In this document: in pieces, positions 26,149 to 33,533 of the stretch
Position numbering within the stretch: position 1 is the first letter of the stretch
Layout: the number at the start of each line of letters is the position of its first letter
DNA from: Spirosoma profusum
Lineage (GTDB): Bacteria; Bacteroidota; Bacteroidia; Cytophagales; Spirosomataceae
Direction: 5' to 3'
DNA: 64,000 nucleotides
Assembly (NCBI RefSeq): GCF_014699005.1
Contig: NZ_JACWZY010000032.1
Location: forward strand, 34,979-98,978
Notes under the pieces: model-generated
Database searches by the model: none
Seen by the model: only the letters and a program-made list of their open reading frames with translations
Told to the model about the DNA's origin: nothing
Program-made: the position numbers and the translations under genes

Positions 26149-27657
26149 TCATTCTAAATTGATAGTTAGCGTGAAATATTCGGTTTGGTTGTTTGGGTTA
26201 TAAGCTCGTTCGACTCCCTGAAGGAGGTTCTGGAGACCGAACGTCGAGTTTTGGTCCGGCGACAAATCGTTGGTTGTGGTGGTGTTAGCGATCCAGCGGG
26301 GTGGAAACTGTCGACGCAACCGAATGGTGGCGCTACGTTCTCCACGGGCTGGTTTTTTAGTGGAAATGAGCAGTTTATGCGTCGTGCCGTTCGCTCCCGA
26401 ATACGTTTGTACCGCCGACACCTGAAAATTGTCCTTGCCAGAAACAACGTACTGACCAGGGTCGGTTAGCAACGTAGCGGGCAAACGTAGCGCCGATAAA
26501 TCGACTGCTACCGGAATGGTCAGGCTTTTGTCTGTTACGTCGGGTTGCACATCGGTGATCGCGTGAACGGCTTTCGAGTGGCTACGAACATCTTCATTCG
26601 AACGCTTGAAACGCCCCTTTCGAGCCGGATCGGTAACCAGGATGCTATAAAATGGCGTAACAGCTTTGGTGTCACGACCGAAAAACCATGAATCAACAAA
26701 GCCCGGCAACTGGTCGAAACGGCGGATAGTTTGATACGTCTGGTCCTTATACAGTCGTTGCATGGTTTCGTTACGTCCAATCAGACAGAGATAGTACGGA
26801 CGTTCGCCGTTGTAGGATTTCTTGGCGTTGTTCCAGCTATAATACGTACCGTTGAAATCGCTCTTAAGCTTAATAACCAGCATCGAATGCGTATTCGAAT
26901 ACGGGTTGAAAACGGTCGTCAGCAATGAACTGGCCGCGTCCAGGGTTTTCTGAGCGCTCATTCCAGTCAGGCTGGGGTCAGAATAAATAAGATCGGAAAC
27001 CAGCACGCTTAAATCGTCGCCTGACGTACTACGTAGTATTTCGGTGAAAATACCTTCGAAGTCGGTGCTGGTGGTTTTGCCTTTGGTTTTCGCGACCGTA
27101 AAAATATTTTTCTCCTTGAAAAACTGCGACATCGACAATCCCAGGTCGTTCACTTCCGTATTCACTACGTGTAGCTGGCCTTTCCCGGGATTCACGGCGT
27201 CGAACTGCGTCAGTACATCGTTAAGCGTGCGTTTGAAGGCTCCGTTACCGCCGGGCGTATCGTATGGAAACATGCTGGCGCTGGCTTCGAGGTAGAGTTT
27301 CAGACGTAGCGGTTTGGTCGACGTAGCGGCACCGGTCAGAGCAATGGTGGGTGCTTCACCTTCTTTAGCCAGTTTTCGGTAGTCGATATGGCGTTTGATG
27401 TAGGCCGTCAATGCTACGTCATCTACCTCGCCGTCAGCGGTGTAGAGCTTGGTCGTTTTTTTCTCGTCGGCAAGGTCTTGCTTCTCTTTTATCAGCAGTG
27501 CTCGGATGGCCTGGGCCTCGGTAGCATCAATTTGATTGTCGTTGGTGAGCGCATCGCTGATCTGGCTATCGAGTTCGCCGACCGGGCTTGAGCAGGAAGC
27601 CAGCCAACCGAACGATGTTATCAGCAGGATGAATAAATAAAAACGGTGTTGCAACAT
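26149..27657 (-). CDS. vWA-like lipoprotein, first gene of the tubulin/actin module
   Basis: A 502-residue lipoprotein (leader LLITSFGWLASC, lipidated Cys22). After a helical, charged segment comes a von Willebrand A-like domain at about 117-270. The first strand LRLKLYLEASASM carries a MIDAS-like ExSxS (Glu124, Ser126, Ser128) instead of DxSxS, with TSTDFEG near 198 and VLVSDLIYSD near 222 supplying the Thr and Asp positions. The remaining 200 residues are beta-rich (VSGKDNFQVSAVQTYSG). vWA domains mediate metal-dependent protein contacts. As first gene of the run it would anchor the system in the envelope. Association of vWA proteins with FtsZl-1 tubulins was noted earlier by Makarova and Koonin (recalled, not checked). 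Confidence 0.72.
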   Translation of the reverse strand: MLQHRFYLFILLITSFGWLASCSSPVGELDSQISDALTNDNQIDATEAQAIRALLIKEKQDLADEKKTTKLYTADGEVDDVALTAYIKRHIDYRKLAKEGEAPTIALTGAATSTKPLRLKLYLEASASMFPYDTPGGNGAFKRTLNDVLTQFDAVNPGKGQLHVVNTEVNDLGLSMSQFFKEKNIFTVAKTKGKTTSTDFEGIFTEILRSTSGDDLSVLVSDLIYSDPSLTGMSAQKTLDAASSLLTTVFNPYSNTHSMLVIKLKSDFNGTYYSWNNAKKSYNGERPYYLCLIGRNETMQRLYKDQTYQTIRRFDQLPGFVDSWFFGRDTKAVTPFYSILVTDPARKGRFKRSNEDVRSHSKAVHAITDVQPDVTDKSLTIPVAVDLSALRLPATLLTDPGQYVVSGKDNFQVSAVQTYSGANGTTHKLLISTKKPARGERSATIRLRRQFPPRWIANTTTTNDLSPDQNSTFGLQNLLQGVERAYNPNNQTEYFTLTINLE

Positions 27658-27831
27658 GCAGGTTTACGGGTGATTGAGCGAACCAGTTCCGGGCGGTAAA
27701 TGTACCAAATCGCATACGGACTACCCGACCATTCGGTAACTAGGCTTAAATTTTCTTAAAATTCTATAGAACCTAACGAAGCCGACGCCCATTTTATGTC
27801 AATCGGCACCAAGAAACGATGAACGGACGTT

Positions 27832-27839
27832 TACCTTTG
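27832..27839 (+). promoter_or_regulatory. Bacteroidota -7 promoter core TACCTTTG
   Basis: TACCTTTG matches TAnnTTTG exactly, 81 bases before the ATG at 27920. No good -33 box was found. The rest of the 262-base divergent region is AT-rich near 27745-27775, where the minus-strand module promoter should lie; I could not pin that one down. Confidence 0.5.
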
Positions 27840-27847
27840 TAAATCTA

Positions 27848-27879
27848 AAGAGCGCAAGAGTGAAAGAGCGAAAGAGCGA
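27848..27879. repeat. single arm of the AAAGAGCG repeat in a leader
   Basis: AAAGAGCGCAAGAGTGAAAG and the following GAAAGAGCG match an arm of the palindrome at 26033-26136, here without its partner arm. It lies in the predicted 5' leader of the Ig-like lipoprotein gene. Confidence 0.55.
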
Positions 27880-27919
27880 TTCCCCAATTTCAAATCCTAC
27901 GTTGAGCCAGCTAATCACG

Positions 27920-29752
27920 ATGGCTTCATACACTAAATTAGTTCGCTCTTGCGTCGTTGCCTTTCTGCTAACTCTTCCGTTTTTGCTGCAAAACTGTGCT
28001 CAGGTTGCCCAGCCGCCGGGTGGTAAGAAAGATACACTAGCTCCTAAACTGGTGAGCAGTATGCCAGCGGCCCGCCAATTGAATTATTCTGGAAAAACGG
28101 TCGAGCTGGAGTTTGATGAGTACGTGAATGCCGAAAACCTGCAACAGAAAATTACTATCACCCCTCAGGATAGTAATACGTTCATTGTCAAATCATTGCC
28201 GAAAGGAATTCGGTTGAATTTCGCTAAGAATTTTCTGCCGAATACTACGTATACCATCGATTTTGCCGATGGTATCAAAGACATTACCGAACGTAACGTA
28301 GCAAAAGATACAAAAGTGGTTTTCAGTACCGGCAACATGATTGACTCGTTGTATCTGACTGGCAATGTTGTCGACGATGAAAGCCGACTTCCGATTCTGA
28401 ATTTTGTGATCGGTTTATTTGCCCCTACCGATACGTTACCTATCAACCGAAAACGGCCACAGTATTTTGCCCGAACCGATAGTAACGGAAATTACCGTAT
28501 CGAAAACGTAAAAGCCGGACTATACAGAGTTTATGGTTTCGACGATAAAGATTTAAATCTGGTAAACAACGCGCCAGAAGAGCGGGTAGCGTTTCGCGAC
28601 ACGATACTAAATCTGAATCGCAATTATACCGATGTGAATATGGTAGCGTTCCGAGGGTACGGCAAACCGCGCATCAGCCGACGCGAACGTACCGACGAAA
28701 CACTGGGCCTCGAACTAAGCAGCGGCATCGCCAAATACCGGCTCAAGTTCGGGCGGTTTCCGTTAACTTCCCCTACATCAGCATCTGCTACGTCAGCATC
28801 TTCTACGTCTACTTCTGCCACAAATACTTCTGTTACGTCAACTACCACTACGTCGGCAACGGTTGCTCCTGCTTCAACAACTGCTACGTCGGTTTCTACT
28901 ACGTCGACATCGGTAGCATCGACAACTGGTGGTTCGTCGGTCGATACGTTGGTTTCGTTTCTGGAAAGCCCGAAAATGATTCGGTTGTATCGACCAGCCA
29001 ACCGGGCAGCGGGCGATACGTTATACACGACCATTATAGCCGAAGATTCGGTAGGTAACGTAACAGAGCTACGCGAACGGATTTATTTTTCTCCACTGAA
29101 AACCAGGGCCAAAAACCGGACGCCACTGAATGTTACGGTAACGCCATCGCCCGGCGAACCGATTGACAATAACCTGGAGTTCACGCTGGTTTTCAACAAA
29201 CCCGTGCTACGTTACAGCATTGACGAAATTGTGATCGGGCCAGATAGTACGAAACCCCTCAAGCTGACACTCGCCGATCTGGCCTGGAGCAATAATTTCT
29301 CCCGACTGGTGATTAAACAGAAGACAACGCTGCGTGATACGTTGCTCTTTCGATTGCGGAAAGGCACATTCATCAGCGTTCAGGGTGATACGTTAGCGCG
29401 GTTTTCGGCTCGCTATCTCATTGCCGATGAGGATAGTTACGGGCTGATCGCCGGACGTGTGAACACGGCTACGCTGGGGCCACCAGGTACCAAATTCATC
29501 GTGGAATTACTGGACGATAAATACAAAGTGATACGTTCGGCGACGAATACTACGTCGTATAGTTTCGGGCGACTTAAACCCGGTCTTTACCGCGTCCGAC
29601 TGATTGTCGATAGCAACGGCAATGGAAAACGCGACATTGGTAACGTTCAGAAAGGTATCCAGCCTGAACGTATCATTTACACCTCCGGCACCGAAGAAGA
29701 CGGCACGATCCGGGTGAAGCAGAATTTCGAGCTAACCGATATTGATTTCTAG
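27920..29752 (+). CDS. Ig-like domain (Big_5 type) lipoprotein
   Basis: The ATG at 27920 is preferred; a GTG at 27860 would read through repeat DNA. The 610-residue product has a hydrophobic leader ending FLLQNC (possible lipid-modified Cys, with an unusual Asn before it). An Ig-like domain follows at about 30-130 (LAPKLVSSMPAARQLNY, VELEFDEYVNAENLQQ, FLPNTTYTIDFADGI), of the bacterial Big_5 type common in Bacteroidota. Then come a beta-sandwich module (YRIENVKAGLYRVYGFDDKD), a Ser/Thr-rich linker of about 60 residues near 300-360, another Ig-like region and a closing carboxypeptidase-regulatory-like module (SFGRLKPGLYRVRLIVDSNG). It is probably a surface lipoprotein; its ligand is unknown. 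Confidence 0.75.
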   Translation: MASYTKLVRSCVVAFLLTLPFLLQNCAQVAQPPGGKKDTLAPKLVSSMPAARQLNYSGKTVELEFDEYVNAENLQQKITITPQDSNTFIVKSLPKGIRLNFAKNFLPNTTYTIDFADGIKDITERNVAKDTKVVFSTGNMIDSLYLTGNVVDDESRLPILNFVIGLFAPTDTLPINRKRPQYFARTDSNGNYRIENVKAGLYRVYGFDDKDLNLVNNAPEERVAFRDTILNLNRNYTDVNMVAFRGYGKPRISRRERTDETLGLELSSGIAKYRLKFGRFPLTSPTSASATSASSTSTSATNTSVTSTTTTSATVAPASTTATSVSTTSTSVASTTGGSSVDTLVSFLESPKMIRLYRPANRAAGDTLYTTIIAEDSVGNVTELRERIYFSPLKTRAKNRTPLNVTVTPSPGEPIDNNLEFTLVFNKPVLRYSIDEIVIGPDSTKPLKLTLADLAWSNNFSRLVIKQKTTLRDTLLFRLRKGTFISVQGDTLARFSARYLIADEDSYGLIAGRVNTATLGPPGTKFIVELLDDKYKVIRSATNTTSYSFGRLKPGLYRVRLIVDSNGNGKRDIGNVQKGIQPERIIYTSGTEEDGTIRVKQNFELTDIDF

Positions 29753-29760
29753 GTGCCGTT

Positions 29761-30093
29761 TCAGGTTTCTTTCGATACGTAACGAAAAAAACGCCAGAGA
29801 CTTCGGGTAGTCAGATACGTTAGATTCTGTTCGTTGGCAAAGGCTTCGCGTTCGAAAGAGATATTCCGATAGGCCGAATAGTGATCGCGGAACTGAATTC
29901 GGCGGATTAAGTATTCCACTACGTACCAGAGATAAAACAGAATAATTCCTAACTCAGCCTGCTGACGTAAATGAATGCGTTCGTGATTCAGCAATATTTT
30001 GTCTGGGTTGGGCCGCCGTACCAGAATGAACGGAAACAGGGCCATCCCATCAGGACGTAGCGAAGGAATATGAAGGATGAATCGAGAGCTCAT
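29761..30093 (-). CDS. small minigluzincin-like putative metallopeptidase
   Basis: I use the ATG at 30093 (110 residues); a TTG at 30129 would overlap the MFS gene stop. A zinc-binding-like motif HERIH occurs in KILLNHERIHLRQQAE, followed by a hydrophobic helix (GIILFYLWYVVEYLI) and FEREAFANE about 30 residues later, which could supply the third zinc ligand as in gluzincins. The length fits minigluzincin-type proteins. Peptidase activity is inference. It follows the MFS gene by 22 bases and is read in the same direction. Confidence 0.6.
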   Translation of the reverse strand: MSSRFILHIPSLRPDGMALFPFILVRRPNPDKILLNHERIHLRQQAELGIILFYLWYVVEYLIRRIQFRDHYSAYRNISFEREAFANEQNLTYLTTRSLWRFFRYVSKET

Positions 30094-30115
30094 TTCCCAG
30101 CATACAACGTAGCAC

Positions 30116-31453
30116 TTATTTCTGTTCAAAAATCAGCGCATTTTCTGATTGATCATCGCCCGTCGAAATTCGTTCAGCCTTACCGACCAGAAAAATATAG
30201 GCACAGGCGCCAATAAATTCGACGATCCCGATAAACACGATAGCCGGTTTAAAATCCGTCCCCGTAATCAAATGCCCAATGGTGATGGGTACGACAATGG
30301 ACGCCAGATTGCCCATGAGATTGAATACACCACCAGTCAGGCCAATTAAATGTTTGGGCGATAAAATCGACACAAATACCCAGGAAATCAGTGCCATACC
30401 AACCCCAAAAAAGGCCAAGGACATGAAGAAAATAATCAGGGTAACATCGTTCGTGTAGTTGGCCCCGATAATAACTATCGACAATAGCAGGCCAGCAATA
30501 ATCGGCGTTTTCCGGGCTATACTTACCGATGTTCCCTGCTTCACTAACCGATCGGATATAAACCCTGAGAGGAGCAACCCCGCACAAGCCGCCAGAAATG
30601 GAATGGAGCCGAGATAGCCTGATTGTTTTAAATCAATTCCCCGGTATTTGACCAGATAAGTTGGAAACCAGGTCAGAAAAAACCAGAGCGTCGCATTGAG
30701 CGAAAATTGCCCAATGTAAACACCCCACAAGGTTCGGTTTGACAGGATTAATTTGAAGTTTTTCCAGCGCCACAGCGATGGATTATCGACGCCCGATTTC
30801 TTTCCGTGAAACAATCCTCCTCCTTTCTCAATATGGTCCAGTTCAGCCTTGTTGACTTGCGGGTGGTCTAATGGGTCACGATAGAACAAATACCAGATAA
30901 TTCCCCAAACCAGCCCCACTAAACCAGTTACTATAAATAACACTTTCCAGCCTGAATAAGCCTGAATTGCGGTTAAGGCCGGCAGCAGAAAAGCCAATCC
31001 GATAAACTGCCCGGACACGTACATAGCGGTAGCCGACGCTCGCTCATTGTCTGGAAACCAGCTGGTTACAACTCGATTATTTATTGGGTAGGAGGGAGCC
31101 TCAAACGTACCAGTCAGTAGTCGGAGCGAAAATAAACTCAGGAATCCGTTGACAGCTGACTGCGCTATAGTAGCAAGTGACCAGGTAATGAGGCAGAATG
31201 CGTATAGAATTCGCGGGCCAAATCGATCCGCAATGATGCCTCCTGGAATTTGCAAAGCCGCATACGCCCAGCCAAACGCCGAGAAAATATACCCCAATTC
31301 TTTGGTCGACAGGTCCAGATCTTTCCCAAGCTGGGTAGCTGCCACCGACAGATTGGCGCGGTCCAGATAATTTATCGCTACGTTGACAAAAACGAGCGCC
31401 AACATACCGTAACGCACTCGAGTCGGTTTAACAGGAAGCGGGTTTACTTGCAT
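30116..31453 (-). CDS. MFS transporter, anion:cation symporter (ACS) type
   Basis: A 445-residue twelve-helix permease. The first helix NVAINYLDRANLSVAA and the A-like motif GWAYAALQIPGGIIADRFGPR between helices two and three are typical of the ACS family (hexuronate, glucarate, sialate and galactonate importers). An insert between helices six and seven (HPQVNKAELDHIEKGGG) also fits. The neighbours (two SDR dehydrogenases, a TIM-barrel isomerase and a heme dehydrogenase-like protein) suggest uptake of a sugar acid or related carbohydrate; the exact substrate is not predictable. The downstream SDR gene carries a hairpin-rich spacer in front of this gene. Confidence 0.85.
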   Translation of the reverse strand: MQVNPLPVKPTRVRYGMLALVFVNVAINYLDRANLSVAATQLGKDLDLSTKELGYIFSAFGWAYAALQIPGGIIADRFGPRILYAFCLITWSLATIAQSAVNGFLSLFSLRLLTGTFEAPSYPINNRVVTSWFPDNERASATAMYVSGQFIGLAFLLPALTAIQAYSGWKVLFIVTGLVGLVWGIIWYLFYRDPLDHPQVNKAELDHIEKGGGLFHGKKSGVDNPSLWRWKNFKLILSNRTLWGVYIGQFSLNATLWFFLTWFPTYLVKYRGIDLKQSGYLGSIPFLAACAGLLLSGFISDRLVKQGTSVSIARKTPIIAGLLLSIVIIGANYTNDVTLIIFFMSLAFFGVGMALISWVFVSILSPKHLIGLTGGVFNLMGNLASIVVPITIGHLITGTDFKPAIVFIGIVEFIGACAYIFLVGKAERISTGDDQSENALIFEQK

Positions 31454-31480
31454 TTAGTTGTCGGGTTTTAGAGAATAGGA

Positions 31481-31550
<70 letters not shown>

Positions 31551-31551
31551 T

Positions 31552-32337
31552 TTACCTCGCCGTCCAGCCGCCGTCGACGGTCAGCATGGAGCCAACCATA
31601 TACGTACCGGCGTCACTGGCGAGGAAAATGGCGGCTCCCTGAATCTCACGTAGTTCGCCCCAGCGACCTAATGCTGTGGCACCAACTACGAACTTTTTGC
31701 CTTCCTCGGTATCGGCAATCGGTACGTTCATGGCAGTCAGGAAAGGGCCTGGACAAATGGCATTGACATTAATGTTGAAAGGGGCCAGTTCGAGAGCCAG
31801 TGCACGAGTCATCTGCACGACGGCTCCTTTGCTGGCGGTGTAGGGCGTGCGGTTCGATAACCCGACTAATCCTAACGTACTGGCCAGGTTGATAATACTA
31901 CCCCGACCGGCTTCTTTCATAAATGGAACTACAGCGCGGGAGCAGAGCCAGGTTCCTTGTACGTTCACTTGCATTACCTTGTTAAAATCGTCCAGGCTCA
32001 GTTCGTCTATGGGGCCCCGAATGTTGATTCCGGCACTATTGATGAGAATATCAATACGTCCAAACGTATCAAAAGCCGTTTTGGCCATTGCTTCCGTTTG
32101 TTCCTGATTTGTAATATCGGCAGCGAACGAAATAGCTTTTACGCCAAAATCATCGCTTATTTCTTTGGCGGCTTCAGCGCCCTCACTGGCGGTTCGGTTT
32201 ACCAGCATTAGGTCGGCACCAGCCGAAGCCAGACCCGCGGCCATTGCCAGACCCAGACCTTTTGAACCACCTGTGATAATGGCGGCTTTTCCTGTCAGGT
32301 TAAATTGGCTGATTCCTGGAAGTTTTTCTTTTGTCAT
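31552..32337 (-). CDS. SDR-family dehydrogenase, gluconate 5-dehydrogenase-like
   Basis: A 261-residue classical short-chain dehydrogenase: cofactor loop AAIITGGSKGLGLAMA, the NAG-type motif as LINSAGINIRG, the catalytic YTASKG with the upstream Ser in LASTLG, and the C-terminal SMLTVDGGWTAR. It resembles gluconate 5-dehydrogenase or 2-keto-acid-sugar reductases of the same operon type. It oxidises a polyol or sugar acid with NAD(P). It sits between the TIM-barrel isomerase and the MFS transporter; a palindrome lies on each side. Confidence 0.85.
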   Translation of the reverse strand: MTKEKLPGISQFNLTGKAAIITGGSKGLGLAMAAGLASAGADLMLVNRTASEGAEAAKEISDDFGVKAISFAADITNQEQTEAMAKTAFDTFGRIDILINSAGINIRGPIDELSLDDFNKVMQVNVQGTWLCSRAVVPFMKEAGRGSIINLASTLGLVGLSNRTPYTASKGAVVQMTRALALELAPFNINVNAICPGPFLTAMNVPIADTEEGKKFVVGATALGRWGELREIQGAAIFLASDAGTYMVGSMLTVDGGWTAR

Positions 32338-32359
32338 TGGTACGGTTTATACGGAGAAT

Positions 32360-32453
32360 ATTTTTGTCATGCTGAGGAACGAAGCATCTTAAGGTTTCCG
32401 AATTCGAGGGTAAGGATACCTTAAGATGCTTCCTTCGCCAGCATGACAAAAAT
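32360..32453. repeat. TGTCATGCTGAGGAACGAAG palindrome, copy 1
   Basis: Arms 32360-32399 and 32414-32453 (40 bases, several mismatches) with a 14-base loop. It belongs to the same family as the perfect copy at 36212-36311. It lies between the TIM-barrel gene and the SDR gene of the sugar operon. Confidence 0.7.
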
Positions 32454-32465
32454 GACAATTATCTA

Positions 32466-33524
32466 TTATTTAAGCCCCAGTTTGTCTTTGCTATAACTTA
32501 TGCAGGCAAGAATGTTATCTTCCTCAGTTGCCAGCTTTTTTTCGCCGTCCAGTTGGGCAACGCGGGGGAGGGGCGTTTTGGGTTTGTGTTGCCGAACCAT
32601 ACGTAGCGTTTCGGCGAGGTCGACACCCGGTACGTCGCCGAACGTTTCCCAGTACTCTTTTTTCAGGCAGGGAATTTCCAGCGGATCGCGGGTGATCATT
32701 TCGAGGCTGAACGTAATGTTCGGATTTTTCTGCCGACAGATGTCAACCATTTTCGGTAGATCCAAAATGCCTGTGCCCAAAGGAACTTCGGACAGCAGAA
32801 ACCCGTCAGGATATTCCTCAACGGCCATGTCTTTGATGTGCGTACTGACGGCATAAGGAGCCAGCGTCTGCACAACTTCCATCGGGTCTTCGAGCAACGA
32901 AATGTTATTGCCAAAATCGACCGTAGCGCCTATCCATTCACTGCTAATTTGCTTGAGCATGGCCGCCAACTGCGGTGCCCGCCAATCTTTATGGTTCTCC
33001 ACGCCCAACTTCACCTGATGTTTTTTCAACACCGGTTCGGCCAGTTGGAGGGACGCCAGGGCCGTTTTCTGTAACTCCCGAAACGCTTCGGCCGAATGAT
33101 ACGTCTCGTACCGACGCCCCGACGAACAAACGGTACGTAGTATCTGCATCCCCGATTCTTTGGCGCTACGTACTTCCTGCTCAAATTTCGGGAGCGCATC
33201 GGCTGTTTTTGGTACGGCGATGGAACCCTCCAGATACAGGCCCAGTTTTTCGCGTTTTTCGCGCACTTTACCGGCAAAATCAGACGTCCAGCCATTGACG
33301 ACAACCTGCAAACCACCTGCGCCAATCTGGTGGCAGTGCTCCAGCAGGGCGATGGCGTCGGTGAATCCAGGATATTTTGTGCTTGTTATTTTTGAATTCC
33401 AGCGAAAGGCGTACGAATGAACGACAATGCCCATACGCGCATCTTTGGCGAAAGCAGGAAAATCAGGCAACGAAAAAGCCAGCGTACCGGCACTTGCCTG
33501 TTGGATAAAATCACGTCTGTTCAT
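32466..33524 (-). CDS. Tat-exported sugar phosphate isomerase/epimerase-like TIM barrel
   Basis: A 352-residue AP-endonuclease-2-type TIM barrel (xylose isomerase-like). The N-terminus is a Tat-like leader (MNRRDFIQQASAGTLAFSL). Barrel strands carry metal-ligand type residues: LGVENHKDWRAPQ, GATVDFGNNISLLEDP, VSTHIKDMAVEEY and TFSLEMITRDP, which fit the Glu/Asp/His/Glu set that holds a divalent metal. In other Bacteroidota such secreted family members act with oxidoreductases on sugars. It is 9 bases downstream of the heme dehydrogenase-like gene, so the two are surely co-transcribed. Confidence 0.82.
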   Translation of the reverse strand: MNRRDFIQQASAGTLAFSLPDFPAFAKDARMGIVVHSYAFRWNSKITSTKYPGFTDAIALLEHCHQIGAGGLQVVVNGWTSDFAGKVREKREKLGLYLEGSIAVPKTADALPKFEQEVRSAKESGMQILRTVCSSGRRYETYHSAEAFRELQKTALASLQLAEPVLKKHQVKLGVENHKDWRAPQLAAMLKQISSEWIGATVDFGNNISLLEDPMEVVQTLAPYAVSTHIKDMAVEEYPDGFLLSEVPLGTGILDLPKMVDICRQKNPNITFSLEMITRDPLEIPCLKKEYWETFGDVPGVDLAETLRMVRQHKPKTPLPRVAQLDGEKKLATEEDNILACISYSKDKLGLK

Positions 33525-33533
33525 GGAATGGCC

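Noticed and set aside
28624..29034. Minus-strand open frame with long Val/Asp/Glu stretches
   Set aside because: It is the mirror of the Ser/Thr-rich linker in the lipoprotein at 27920-29752 and has no start context or family signature.
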